Part shown: positions 1 to 7,224 of the stretch, piece after piece
Layout: each line of letters starts with the position of its first letter
Numbering within the stretch: position 1 is the first letter of the stretch
NCBI GenBank assembly: GCA_009996555.1
Contig: JAACZX010000459.1
Span: 1-16,660, forward strand
DNA length: 16,660 bases
Reading direction: 5' to 3'
DNA from: Chitinophagaceae bacterium
GTDB taxonomy: Bacteria > Bacteroidota > Bacteroidia > Chitinophagales > Chitinophagaceae
Notes under the pieces: model-generated
Told to the model about the DNA's origin: nothing
What the model saw: the letters and a program-made list of their open reading frames with translations, nothing else
Databases searched by the model: none
Made by a program: the position numbers and the translations under genes

Positions 1-401
1 GCTGCTATCGGTTCTTTCAGAATTTGTACAAGAATATTTGGCTTTCCGTTAAGTACTTCGCCAATCTTTCCTGTTTTAATGATCTCAGCTTCGGTTTGAA
101 ACTTGCTGAAATCACTTATACTTTCGCTTTTGTCTGTAATTGATTGTGCAGTAAACTTGAGGAGGGAGCGAACATAGGGGCTCAGGTCGGTGTAGTGAAG
201 AAAACCATCCTTCTCAAACCCAACATCCACAAATGCAGCATTCATACCGGGCACAAGCTTTTTTACTTTGCCGAGGTATAAATCACCAACGGTAAAACTG
301 GCATCATGACTTTCCTGGTGCAGTTCTACCAACTTCTTGTCTTCTAACAACGCAATTTCAACCCCGGTTGGGGCTGAGTTAATGATCAGTTCCTTATTCA
401 C
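1..401 (-). CDS. rng: Ribonuclease G/E family protein, N-terminal part (cut by window edge)
   Basis: The reverse-strand reading from 401 begins with residues MNKELIINSAPTGVEIALLE and continues through an S1-like segment (SFTVGDLYLGKVKKLVPGMN, then AAFVDVGFEKDGFLHYTDLS). This is the typical N-terminus of Bacteroidota RNase G/E, an endoribonuclease that matures rRNA and degrades mRNA in the cytoplasm. About 133 residues are present; the catalytic DNase I-like part lies beyond position 1. The start is GTG (complement of 399-401). An in-frame TAA lies four codons upstream, and no ATG occurs near the conserved N-terminus, so GTG is well supported. The gene is last in a minus-strand series HU, TPR protein, small basic protein, RNase G, but a 166-base gap with a hairpin precedes it, so it may have its own promoter. 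Whether it is RNase G or RNase E cannot be decided from the fragment; G is more usual in this phylum. Confidence 0.9.
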   Translation of the reverse strand, partial: MNKELIINSAPTGVEIALLEDKKLVELHQESHDASFTVGDLYLGKVKKLVPGMNAAFVDVGFEKDGFLHYTDLSPYVRSLLKFTAQSITDKSESISDFSKFQTEAEIIKTGKIGEVLNGKPNILVQILKEPIA

Positions 402-523
402 TCGTAACGTCTTTTAAATTGAACCATTGCTCACTTACTTCACCTGATCAGGAAGGAATAAGCCAATTGCAGCAAGTGTATACAAGCAAGCAGACAAATT
501 TCTGCAATGGCTATAGCGAAGCA

Positions 524-547
524 GAGTCCCGTTTAAAAGCGGGACTC
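524..547 (-). terminator. Perfect 8-bp hairpin between the small basic protein gene and RNase G
   Basis: GAGTCCCG at 524-531 and CGGGACTC at 540-547 are exact reverse complements around an 8-base loop. The hairpin begins 20 bases past the stop of the small basic protein gene. No U-run follows on either strand, so a standard intrinsic terminator is uncertain. An RNA-processing or attenuation stem ahead of the RNase G gene is equally possible. The rest of the 166-base gap (402-567) shows nothing I can name. Confidence 0.45.
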
Positions 548-567
548 CGTTCAATTCAGAAGATTAA

Positions 568-663
568 TTATTTATTCTTCTTCTTGTGACGGTTCTTTCT
601 AAGACGTTTCTTACGCTTGTGCGTCGCAATTTTATGACGCTTTCTCTTTTTTCCGCAAGGCAT
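568..663 (-). CDS. AURKAIP1/COX24-domain small basic protein (probable ribosomal mS38/bS22-like)
   Basis: A 31-codon frame runs from ATG (661-663) to TAA (568-570). It starts MPCGKKRKRHKIATHKRKKR and ends in an Arg/Lys/His-rich tail; more than half of the residues are basic. Bacteroidota genomes carry a nearly invariant short protein of this type, annotated with the AURKAIP1/COX24 domain. That domain is shared with the mitochondrial small-subunit protein mS38 and resembles the roughly 33-residue mycobacterial bS22. A role on the 30S subunit near the decoding region is inferred from that family link. The gene starts 34 bases after the TPR gene stop on the same strand, so co-transcription is likely. 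Its length is near or below many gene-finder cutoffs. The Cys at residue 3 is often Ser or Thr in relatives, from memory. Confidence 0.85.
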   Translation of the reverse strand: MPCGKKRKRHKIATHKRKKRLRKNRHKKKNK

Positions 664-697
664 GTTTAATACGTTTTACGTTCGTTAATAAATAGGG

Positions 698-1606
698 TTA
701 TAATAATTTTATCTGGTCTTCAATCTGCTTGATCATTTCAGGATTGCTCCTGAACTTTCCCTGTGTTTCCAGCGATTTTACCGTTTGCAAAAACAGTTCG
801 TATTTCTTTTTGGCGTTTGCTTTATCACCGGTGGTTTTATAAGCATCGGCCAGGCGAAGGATCACTTCAAGATTCTGCGGCTGCAGTGCAACTACATTTT
901 CAAAGCGCTCAATGGCTTTTGGCCATTGTCCACTGATGGTTGAACCAACACCCATCATGTATTGAGCAAAAGCATTGTTGGGGTCTTTCTCTGCCACTTC
1001 ACGTATCAGCGCAATTCCTTTCATGGGGGGCTCACTGCCGCCGCCGCCAAAGAAATAAGTGCTGCCCAATCCTACTTTTGTAGAATCATTGTTTGGATTT
1101 AACTCCAGTGCCTTTTCAAATAACTCTTTTGCTTCTTTGGCCATCCACACCTGCAGGGGTTGTTCCGATACAGTTTGCAGCTCACCTAAAAACAAATGGG
1201 CTGCAAAGGTGAGGTTTTTCTCTGAATTTTCCAACTTAGCAGCTTCAGCAATGTATTTAGCATACGGCACAAAAGCCCCGATGGTATCCATCCAGAAGGC
1301 AGAAAGCTTGCGATAGACTTGAATTTGCTGATTTTTTACATCACCCCGTACTACAGAGTTTTCCCATTCTGTTACTTTTTGTAGTTGCTGGGGAGAGAGC
1401 CTTTTTTTAGCAAGGCCAAGCATGGTAGGAAAATCAAGTGCAACAGCTTGGGCTGCATTTGCACCAGCACCTTGGGCAGGAGCAGAAGCATGATCATGAC
1501 CAGCATGCTCATCAACTGCTTCGGATGGAACTGTTCGTCCAAAGAAAAACAAAAGAAAAACTGCTGAGACAGCAGCAGTTACATAAATAATTTGTTGCCT
1601 TTTCAC
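698..1606 (-). CDS. Membrane-anchored tetratricopeptide repeat protein
   Basis: 302 residues. The N-terminus has two basic residues and a hydrophobic segment (about residues 6-22), fitting an uncleaved signal anchor. A short His-rich stretch follows (EHAGHDH, 33-39), then a low-complexity Ala/Gly/Gln linker to about 55. The C-terminal half holds tandem TPR-like helices at about 136-170, 177-210, 212-245 and 246-279, with hallmarks such as ALELNPNN and DAYKTTGDKANAKKKYE. The protein is therefore probably tethered to the inner membrane with TPRs in the periplasm, acting as a protein-interaction scaffold; its partner is unknown. The start is GTG (1604-1606), with an in-frame stop two codons upstream. 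The gene lies between HU and the small basic protein, 63 bases after HU. The His cluster could bind a metal, but that is speculation. Confidence 0.85.
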   Translation of the reverse strand: MKRQQIIYVTAAVSAVFLLFFFGRTVPSEAVDEHAGHDHASAPAQGAGANAAQAVALDFPTMLGLAKKRLSPQQLQKVTEWENSVVRGDVKNQQIQVYRKLSAFWMDTIGAFVPYAKYIAEAAKLENSEKNLTFAAHLFLGELQTVSEQPLQVWMAKEAKELFEKALELNPNNDSTKVGLGSTYFFGGGGSEPPMKGIALIREVAEKDPNNAFAQYMMGVGSTISGQWPKAIERFENVVALQPQNLEVILRLADAYKTTGDKANAKKKYELFLQTVKSLETQGKFRSNPEMIKQIEDQIKLL

Positions 1607-1669
1607 ACTTCAGAAATTGAAGTGCAAAGCTACAGCAAGTAAGCCATTAAAAGCCGGGCGAAGGCTTAT

Positions 1670-1993
1670 TTAACTTTCATCATCGGCATTGTCTTTTTGC
1701 ACAGCACCGCCGGTGTAATTTGTTTTTACTTCCTGTACAAACTCTTTGGCTGGTTTGAACGCAGGTATATAATGTTCAGGAATATGAACAGCAGTATTAC
1801 GCTTGATGTTACGGCCAATTTTGGCTGCTCTTTTTTTGGTAATAAAACTTCCGAATCCACGGATATAAATATTCTGACCCGCAGAAAGAGAATCTTTTAC
1901 TTCTTTGAACATCGTTTCAAGTGTAACAAGCACATCCACCTTAGGGATGCCTGTTTTTTCTGAGATTTGGTTCACAAGATCTGCTTTGCGCAT
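1670..1993 (-). CDS. HU/IHF-family DNA-binding protein
   Basis: 107 residues covering the full HU fold: N-terminal helices (1-40), the GFGSF turn (46-50), the DNA-binding beta-arm from KIGRNIKRNTAVHIPEH (58-74), and IPAFKPAKEF (76-85). An acidic tail (about 88-107, ending DNADDES) extends past the usual 90-99 residues. HU/IHF proteins bend and compact DNA. In classical HU and IHF the GRN is followed by the Pro that intercalates at the kink; here Ile63 follows GRN62, as in many Bacteroidota homologues. Bending may therefore differ from the E. coli model. The gene is divergent from mutY (182-base gap) and heads the minus-strand run toward RNase G. HU versus IHF cannot be settled from sequence alone. 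Confidence 0.93.
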   Translation of the reverse strand: MRKADLVNQISEKTGIPKVDVLVTLETMFKEVKDSLSAGQNIYIRGFGSFITKKRAAKIGRNIKRNTAVHIPEHYIPAFKPAKEFVQEVKTNYTGGAVQKDNADDES

Positions 1994-2068
1994 GCGTAAA
2001 AAATTTAAGGGTTGTGACTATTTTGGACTAATATCCTGAAATAATTTCACAAAATGAAACATATCGGC

Positions 2069-2076
2069 CAAAATTA
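2069..2076 (-). promoter_or_regulatory. Candidate Bacteroidota -7 element for the HU gene
   Basis: On the minus strand this reads TAATTTTG, an exact match to the Bacteroidota TAnnTTTG element, about 76 bases upstream of the HU start in the HU/mutY divergent gap. No good TTTG -33 element is visible at the expected spacing, so the assignment is tentative. The rest of the 1994-2175 gap shows no further feature I can support; a loosely similar TTATTTTG at about 2134 could serve mutY. Confidence 0.3.
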
Positions 2077-2175
2077 TTTTAGTAACTGGTTGATTATGAG
2101 GAAAAAAAGGCGAGCACTTGGGGCTATTCCCCTTATTTTGCATTAACAGCCCTGACTGGCGGCATTTACAACACA

Positions 2176-3291
2176 ATGGACAAGTCAAAATATTTCAGGC
2201 AAAAACTACTTCACTGGCACCATACAATAAACGAACGGGAGCTACCTTGGAAAGGGGAGAAAGATGTGTACCGTATATGGTTAAGTGAAATTATTCTGCA
2301 GCAAACCCGTGCTGAGCAGGGCCTGAAGTACTATGAACGCTTTGTAAATCAGTACCCAACTGTTCAAAAACTTGCGAAAGCCCCTATAGAAGAAGTGTAT
2401 AAATTATGGGAAGGATTGGGTTATTATAACCGTTGCAGAAACCTGCATGCCACGGCTCAATTCATAGCAGTTGAGCTGAAGGGAAAATTTCCCTCCACTT
2501 ACGAAACCATTCTTGAACTGAAAGGCGTGGGGCCATATACCGCTGCTGCTATTGCATCGTTTGGATTTGGATTGCCCCATGCGGTTGTGGATGGCAATGT
2601 ATTTCGGGTATTAAGCAGGTATTTTGGAATTGATACTGCTATTGATAGTACAGAAGGTAAAAAACTGTTTCAGCAATTAGCAGCAGAATGTCTAGACACA
2701 ACCTCGCCTGCTTTCTATAACCAGGCCATTATGGATTTTGGGGCAACGGTTTGCAAGCCGGATCTCCCGGATTGCTTAAACTGCCCAATAAAAGGAAAGT
2801 GCACGGCATTTGAACAGCAACTTGTGAATGAGCTGCCGGTGAAGGCCAAGAAAAATAAGATCCGAAGCAGGTGGTTCAGGTTTTACCTGCTCATGCACGA
2901 TGGAAAAATTGCAGTGCAGAAACGAACAGCAAAAGATATTTGGAGCAATTTGTACGAATTTCCCAATGAAGAGTATGCCAGTGAAAAAGAATGGAAAGCA
3001 GCAGATTCATCATCAACAGAATTGTGGTTAAAGAAAAACAACATCAAGCGAACGTATCAGCAGCTATCAGCAACAAAAGCAATAAAACAACAATTAAGCC
3101 ACCAGCTTATTCATGGAGTGGCTGTGGCAGTTCAGCTAAATGGAAAACAGGTTTTGCACAGTAACCGGGAATGGAAAACTGTTAAAGAGCTAAAACAGCT
3201 GCCGTTTCCAAAACTGTTAAATGATTTTTTAAAGGCGGGAGTTCTTGAATTATTTACCTGGAAGCATACAACAGTTAACCAAAAAACGTAA
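2176..3291 (+). CDS. mutY: A/G-specific adenine DNA glycosylase MutY
   Basis: 371 residues, full length for MutY. It removes adenine mispaired with 8-oxoguanine or guanine in base-excision repair. Visible signatures are the LSEIILQQT motif with catalytic Glu38, the helix-hairpin-helix LKGVGPYTAAAI (115-126), the VVDGNVFRV motif with catalytic Asp139, and a [4Fe-4S] ligand set C193-x6-C200-x2-C203-x5-C209. The C-terminal part (about 230-360) is the NUDIX-like domain that recognises 8-oxoG; QQLSHQLIH near 310 matches the Ser/His recognition loop. All key residues are present, so the enzyme should be active. It is divergent from HU and followed by ssb after 65 bases. A mutY-ssb-gldE-gldD order is also known in flavobacteria. 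Confidence 0.97.
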   Translation: MDKSKYFRQKLLHWHHTINERELPWKGEKDVYRIWLSEIILQQTRAEQGLKYYERFVNQYPTVQKLAKAPIEEVYKLWEGLGYYNRCRNLHATAQFIAVELKGKFPSTYETILELKGVGPYTAAAIASFGFGLPHAVVDGNVFRVLSRYFGIDTAIDSTEGKKLFQQLAAECLDTTSPAFYNQAIMDFGATVCKPDLPDCLNCPIKGKCTAFEQQLVNELPVKAKKNKIRSRWFRFYLLMHDGKIAVQKRTAKDIWSNLYEFPNEEYASEKEWKAADSSSTELWLKKNNIKRTYQQLSATKAIKQQLSHQLIHGVAVAVQLNGKQVLHSNREWKTVKELKQLPFPKLLNDFLKAGVLELFTWKHTTVNQKT

Positions 3292-3356
3292 TTTAGAAGG
3301 AGTGACAGACAAATGTTTGGCTATGATCAATTCATTCTGAACTAAAATTTATACGT

Positions 3357-3788
3357 ATGAGAGGAGTTAACCGTGTGATGCTTATCGGCAATCTTGGAAA
3401 AGAACCTGATGTGCAGGTGCTGGAAGGAAATATTGCCGTTGCCAAATTTCCACTGGCTACAACAGAAACATTTAAAGACCGCACAGGCAAACTGGTGAGC
3501 CAAACGGAATGGCATACCGTGGTGCTTTGGAGAGGGCTGGCAGAGCTGGCACAGAAATATCTCCACAAAGGAAGTCTTGTTTATATTGAAGGGCGCCTGA
3601 AGACACGTAGCTGGGAAGACAAGGAAGGCGTTAAGAAATATGCTACTGAAGTGGTGGGCGATAATCTTATCATGCTTGATAAACGGGCCGATGGAACAGG
3701 TAAGCATGATGTTCCTGATCAGTTGGGCGGCTATCATGGCGATGATATACCTCCAATTGGTGAGCCCAGTGGTGATCTTCCGTTTTAG
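3357..3788 (+). CDS. ssb: Single-stranded DNA-binding protein
   Basis: 143 residues. Residues 1-105 are the SSB OB-fold, opening MRGVNRVMLIGNLGKEPDVQ and containing the TEWHTVVLWRGLAE and GSLVYIEGRLKTRSW strands. A short linker (about 110-137) follows. The end is GDLPF, a weaker version of the usual acidic DDDIPF tip that binds repair and replication partners; it keeps the terminal Pro-Phe but has only one acidic residue in the last five. SSB tetramers coat single-stranded DNA in replication, recombination and repair. The ATG follows an A+T-rich leader without a clear Shine-Dalgarno sequence, as is common in Bacteroidota. It is short compared with E. coli SSB (178) because the linker is reduced. 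A second ssb elsewhere in the genome is possible. Confidence 0.95.
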   Translation: MRGVNRVMLIGNLGKEPDVQVLEGNIAVAKFPLATTETFKDRTGKLVSQTEWHTVVLWRGLAELAQKYLHKGSLVYIEGRLKTRSWEDKEGVKKYATEVVGDNLIMLDKRADGTGKHDVPDQLGGYHGDDIPPIGEPSGDLPF

Positions 3789-3852
3789 GGATATATCCAT
3801 GTGTTGTTTATTTTTGCCCTGAGCGGTACATTATTCACTTAATCTTGATGCT

Positions 3853-5196
3853 TTGGATTTTCACCACGTCGGCACTTCTTTTTTATTGTCAATTAAGCCT
3901 GTGTTGCTGGCTATCAACAGCCAGGGGCTGACATTGCTTGTTATTCTTTTTCTCATTTTATTGTTTTTTTCGTTTGTGGTAAGCGGAGCTGAAGTGGCTT
4001 TTTTCTCCCTGCGTTATAAAGACCTGAATGTCATTAAAACAAAACCCGATGCACCTGCACGACGCATTGTAAACCTGCTGGAAGAACCAAAAGTGCTGAT
4101 GGCAAGTTTGCTTGCAGCCAATGTTATTTTTAATCTCGGTATTGTCTTCCTCACCAATTTTCTGATTGATGAAGCACTTAATCTGCGTCATAATTTATGG
4201 TGGGTTGAGTTTATCTTAAAAGCTACTGCCATAACAGCATTGATACTTTTGTTTTGTGAAACATTGCCCAAAGTGTGGGCCTCACAAAACAATATTTTCT
4301 TTGCCTACTTTGCCAGTTGGTGGATCGATGCGATTGTATATCCTATTTTCAAATCAACAGGAAGCTGGCTGGCTGGTTATACCGATGGTATTGAAAAAAG
4401 AATGTCGAAGTATCAAACTTCTTCCTTGAAATCAGAAGAACTGGATTACGCTATTGATCTTATGAGTGAAGAGGAAGCAACAGTTGAAGAGAAGCAGATA
4501 TTGAAAGGTATTCAGAATTTCAGCAACATTACTGTGAAACAAGTCATGCGTTCAAGACTTGATGTAAGCGGCATAGAGTATAAAATGCCTTTCCAGGAAG
4601 TGGTGAAACGCCTGCAGGAGCTGCATTACAGCCGTGTTCCCGTTTATAAAAATAATCTTGATGAAGTAGTAGGTATTCTTCATACAAAAGACCTGTTGCA
4701 GCATTTGAATGATACAGATGAATTCCGCTGGCAGCAATTAATGCGCACTCCCTTTTTTGTTCCTGAGCATAAACTGATCGATGATCTGCTGAAGGAATTT
4801 CAGCAAAAGAGAATACACTTTGCAATTGTAGTGGATGAATTTGGTGGCACCAGTGGTATTGTAACAATGGAAGATGTGGTAGAAGAAATTATTGGTGACA
4901 TTAAAGACGAGTTTGATGACGATGAAAGTGTGAATAAGAAAATTGATGAAAGCAATTACATCTTTGAAGGCCGTACAATGATTCATGATATGTGCCGCAC
5001 AATGAATCTTTCTGTTGATACATTTGATAAAGTGAAGGGAGAAAGTGAATCGCTGGCAGGACTTGTATTGGAGTTAGCCGAACGATTGCCCGTAGTTGGT
5101 GATATAATTGAAACAGGCGATTTTCAATTTACAGTACAGGAAGTAAGCCGTAACCGTATTGAAAAAGTGAAAGTGACCATTAAACCTCTTGATTGA
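3853..5196 (+). CDS. gldE: Gliding motility-associated protein GldE (CNNM/CBS/CorC-type membrane protein)
   Basis: 447 residues. The N-terminus is a DUF21/CNNM membrane domain (about 20-180) with hydrophobic segments near 26-44, 83-104 and 120-136, and the SGAEVAFFSLR motif at 44-54. A CBS pair follows (about 228-285 and 295-350, with VVDEFGGTSGIVTMEDVVEE in the second half), then a CorC/HlyC domain (about 365-445). GldE is required for gliding and type IX secretion in flavobacteria, where it works with GldD; the fold resembles CorC-family metal-ion transporters. The frame opens at TTG (3853); ATG at 3848 is out of frame. A GTG at 3900 is a possible later start, but the TTG gives an N-terminal length like that of known GldE. 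Gene order ssb-gldE-gldD supports the name strongly. Confidence 0.92.
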   Translation: MDFHHVGTSFLLSIKPVLLAINSQGLTLLVILFLILLFFSFVVSGAEVAFFSLRYKDLNVIKTKPDAPARRIVNLLEEPKVLMASLLAANVIFNLGIVFLTNFLIDEALNLRHNLWWVEFILKATAITALILLFCETLPKVWASQNNIFFAYFASWWIDAIVYPIFKSTGSWLAGYTDGIEKRMSKYQTSSLKSEELDYAIDLMSEEEATVEEKQILKGIQNFSNITVKQVMRSRLDVSGIEYKMPFQEVVKRLQELHYSRVPVYKNNLDEVVGILHTKDLLQHLNDTDEFRWQQLMRTPFFVPEHKLIDDLLKEFQQKRIHFAIVVDEFGGTSGIVTMEDVVEEIIGDIKDEFDDDESVNKKIDESNYIFEGRTMIHDMCRTMNLSVDTFDKVKGESESLAGLVLELAERLPVVGDIIETGDFQFTVQEVSRNRIEKVKVTIKPLD

Positions 5197-5201
5197 TTAA
5201 C

Positions 5202-5822
5202 ATGAAACAACTGCATTTGCGTACCTCGTACTTTGTACTTCGTATTTTTTATATTTTTTGTTTACTGGTTTTATTTGTTGCCTGCAATTCCGATCCCCGT
5301 CCCCGGCCAAAAGGCTATTTCCAGATTGATTATCCTGAGAAAAAATATGTGTTGTTTGATGAGCCTGGTTATCCATATACATTCGAATACCCTGTTTATG
5401 GAAAGGTATTAAAGGATAGTACCTTCTTTGATGACAAACCAGAGAATCCTTATTGGGTCAATCTTGATTTTCCTGCCTTTTCCGGTCGTATGCACATGAG
5501 CTATAAATCAATTGGTAGCTTAAATAAATTTGACATGCTGGTACAGGATGCGTTTAAGATGACCAGCAAACACAGTTTAAAAGCAACCTCCATCGATGAA
5601 ATTCCGGTAAAAGGCGGTACAGGAGTAAATGGATTTATTTTTGATGTGGGTGGTAATGCTGCAACGGGCAAACAGTTTTTTGTAACTGACAGCAGCAAGC
5701 ATTTTTTACGTGGTGCACTCTACTTCGATGCAACGCCGAATTACGATTCCATCAAACCTGTTGAGCAATTCCTCTATAAGGATATGCAGCATTTGATTCA
5801 AACCTTGAGGTGGAGAGATTAA
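5202..5822 (+). CDS. gldD: Gliding motility lipoprotein GldD
   Basis: 206 residues from ATG 5202, five bases after the gldE stop. A TTG three codons earlier overlaps the gldE end and is less likely. Residues 1-27 form a lipoprotein signal with the cleavage box FVAC, Cys28 being the lipidated residue. The mature part begins NSDPRPRPKGYFQIDYPEKK, the typical GldD opening (Pro-rich, then KGY and a YP motif). GldD is an envelope lipoprotein required for gliding and T9SS function in flavobacteria. It is predicted to be translated together with gldE. Unusually, the signal-peptide codons for residues 6-16 consist of a short repeat motif (see 5219-5244), so this stretch may be recently derived. The gene ends four bases from a convergent gene. 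Confidence 0.93.
   Translation: MKQLHLRTSYFVLRIFYIFCLLVLFVACNSDPRPRPKGYFQIDYPEKKYVLFDEPGYPYTFEYPVYGKVLKDSTFFDDKPENPYWVNLDFPAFSGRMHMSYKSIGSLNKFDMLVQDAFKMTSKHSLKATSIDEIPVKGGTGVNGFIFDVGGNAATGKQFFVTDSSKHFLRGALYFDATPNYDSIKPVEQFLYKDMQHLIQTLRWRD
5219..5244 (+). repeat. GTACTTCGTACCTC-type repeat inside the gldD signal peptide region
   Basis: The bases alternate GTACCTCGTA, CTTTGTACTT and CGTA. The 14-mer CGTACCTCGTACTT at 5220-5233 is found exactly, in reverse complement, at 9871-9884. It codes for part of the gldD signal peptide (LRTSYFVLR). Confidence 0.6.
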
Positions 5823-5826
5823 TTAA

Positions 5827-6513
5827 CTAATAATTTATCTGTAAATTATTCGTTTGATTTCTTCTGAAAATAGCTGAATCAGAAATAATAATTTTTGATC
5901 CTGTCATAGAAGTTTTTTCTAAAGTTATCCTTGTATAAATATCAGCAGTTGTAATAATTGTGTATTCATAATTCAGATTAAAGTTGTTGAACTGATAACC
6001 AAAATTAGTTGGGTATTCATTATTAAAGTTATAAGACAAGTTGAATTGTTTCATTGCATCCGTTTGCGTTCTTATTAATTGAATTTTTGCAGTTGTAACT
6101 GGATAGAGCTTGAAGTCTATTTGTTGAAAAGTTACCGGATCATAGTCATAAAAACTCTTATCGGAATAAAAATGATTTCCATCAAGATTCCCTCTTAATT
6201 CGAATCCATTTGGTGCTTCAAATTGAATGTTTAAAGATTTGCTATTGAAATCGTCAGGGTTGATTTTTACGTTCATTTCAAACCATCCATCACCATTTGT
6301 TTTTACGATCGCAACTTCGGGGTACAAATAGCTTTGACTTTGATTGGACCAAATAGCCCTTACTTTTATCTTGTCAAAGCCACGATTGGTTGTAGCATCA
6401 TATATTCTTCCTCGAAATGTTGTTGTAATACAATTGCCGGTACATTTTGCTTTTAGACAGGAACTAAAAAATGAGATACAAAGAATACATACAAGAGGTA
6501 TTAGATGTTTCAT
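5827..6513 (-). CDS. Putative lipoprotein of unknown function with an N-terminal carboxypeptidase-regulatory-like beta domain
   Basis: 228 residues. Residues 1-18 are hydrophobic and end SSC, a lipobox with Cys19 as the lipidation site, so an envelope lipoprotein is likely. The early mature region has a Cys pair (KCTGNC, 23-28), then TTFRGRIYDATTNRGFDKIKV. This resembles the start of carboxypeptidase-regulatory/CarboxypepD_reg beta-sandwich domains common in Bacteroidota surface proteins. The rest is rich in Asn, Tyr, Thr and Phe, as in secreted beta proteins; no catalytic motif is visible. The gene is clearly more A+T-rich than its neighbours and sits inside an otherwise conserved housekeeping stretch, suggesting a lineage-specific or acquired gene. 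It is convergent with gldD. The function is unknown. Confidence 0.75.
   Translation of the reverse strand: MKHLIPLVCILCISFFSSCLKAKCTGNCITTTFRGRIYDATTNRGFDKIKVRAIWSNQSQSYLYPEVAIVKTNGDGWFEMNVKINPDDFNSKSLNIQFEAPNGFELRGNLDGNHFYSDKSFYDYDPVTFQQIDFKLYPVTTAKIQLIRTQTDAMKQFNLSYNFNNEYPTNFGYQFNNFNLNYEYTIITTADIYTRITLEKTSMTGSKIIISDSAIFRRNQTNNLQINY
5829..5850. terminator. A+T-rich hairpin between convergent gldD and lipoprotein genes
   Basis: AATAATTTA (5829-5837) and TAAATTATT (5842-5850) are exact reverse complements around TCTG. The hairpin overlaps the last codons of the minus-strand gene and lies just past the gldD stop. It may end transcription in both directions, but its all-A/T stem is weak and no clear U-run follows. 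Confidence 0.4.
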
Positions 6514-6538
6514 AATGTCGATTTTCTTAGTCTAAAAT

Positions 6539-6622
6539 ATGGCTGAAAAGGTAGAAATCAAAGTTATTAATGTTAATACTTTCAACGAGAATCAGCCGTA
6601 CAGACTTATCTTTACAGCATGA
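6539..6622 (+). CDS. Possible 27-residue leader ORF overlapping the next gene's start
   Basis: ATG at 6539 opens a frame MAEKVEIKVINVNTFNENQP plus seven residues, ending TGA at 6620-6622. It overlaps the next gene's ATG as ATGA, the arrangement seen in translational coupling. Against it, a TAnnTTTG-like element (TATCTTTA, 6607-6614) lies inside it and could place the transcription start after the ORF. No homologue is known to me. Treat as tentative. Confidence 0.2.
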   Translation: MAEKVEIKVINVNTFNENQPYRLIFTA

Positions 6623-7215
6623 TTGTTATCGATGATATCTACATCAGTGATGAAGTGGTGGAGGAGCAGTTTGTATGCGACCTCAACAAATGTAAAGGTG
6701 GTTGCTGTGTGGATGGTGATGCCGGTGCGCCACTTACCAACGATGAACTCAAAGAAGTGATTAACGGGTATGAAAAGATCAAACACCTGATTACCGAAGA
6801 AGGAAGGAACGTGGTAGATAAAAACGGATTGTACCAATACGACCAGGAATTTGGCTGGGTAACACCCACCATCAGCAATGGAATGTGTGCGTATGGTTTG
6901 GTAGACGAGAAAGGAATTGTGAAGTGCGCCTTTGAACAACAATACTATGCAGGCGAACTGAAATGGAAGAAACCCATCTCCTGTCATCTCTATCCCATCA
7001 AAATCAGCAAGAGCAAAAATACCGAGCAGGAATATGTGAACTACGAACCGAGAGACCCGATGTGTAATCCCGGTTGCGTAAATGGACAGAAGCTGAAAGT
7101 GCCGGTATATGTGTTTTTGAAAGAAGCAATCATTCGCAAATACGGCGAAGATTTTTATGAAGTGCTTACGCAAATAGCAGATCAGTATTACGCATCAAAA
7201 GACGCAAAGAAGTAA
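6619..7215 (+). CDS. DUF3109 family cysteine-rich protein
   Basis: 198 residues matching the DUF3109 family, small cytoplasmic proteins common in Bacteroidota and related to the YkgJ-type Cys-cluster (zinc/iron-chelating) proteins. Nine cysteines are visible: C20, C25, C29 and C30 (VCDLNKCKGGCCVDGDAGAP), C90 (NGMCAYG), C103 (VKCAFE), C122 (PISCHLYPIKIS) and the pair C149/C153 (DPMCNPGC). The spacing suggests a bound metal or Fe-S centre, but the function is not established. The gene is first in a tight plus-strand run; LutB follows after 9 bases. A near-consensus -7 element (TATCTTTA) lies just before the ATG, so the transcript may be almost leaderless. Confidence 0.9.
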   Translation: MIVIDDIYISDEVVEEQFVCDLNKCKGGCCVDGDAGAPLTNDELKEVINGYEKIKHLITEEGRNVVDKNGLYQYDQEFGWVTPTISNGMCAYGLVDEKGIVKCAFEQQYYAGELKWKKPISCHLYPIKISKSKNTEQEYVNYEPRDPMCNPGCVNGQKLKVPVYVFLKEAIIRKYGEDFYEVLTQIADQYYASKDAKK

Positions 7216-7224
7216 CTTTAATCA

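Noticed and set aside
5193..5201. TTG start for GldD three codons before the ATG
   Set aside because: It overlaps the gldE stop region. The ATG at 5202 gives a normal lipoprotein signal and a 5-base gap.
6592..7173. 193-codon open frame antisense to the DUF3109 gene
   Set aside because: The plus-strand frame has the conserved cysteine pattern and tight spacing to lutB; the antisense product is a Phe/His/Ile-rich shadow.
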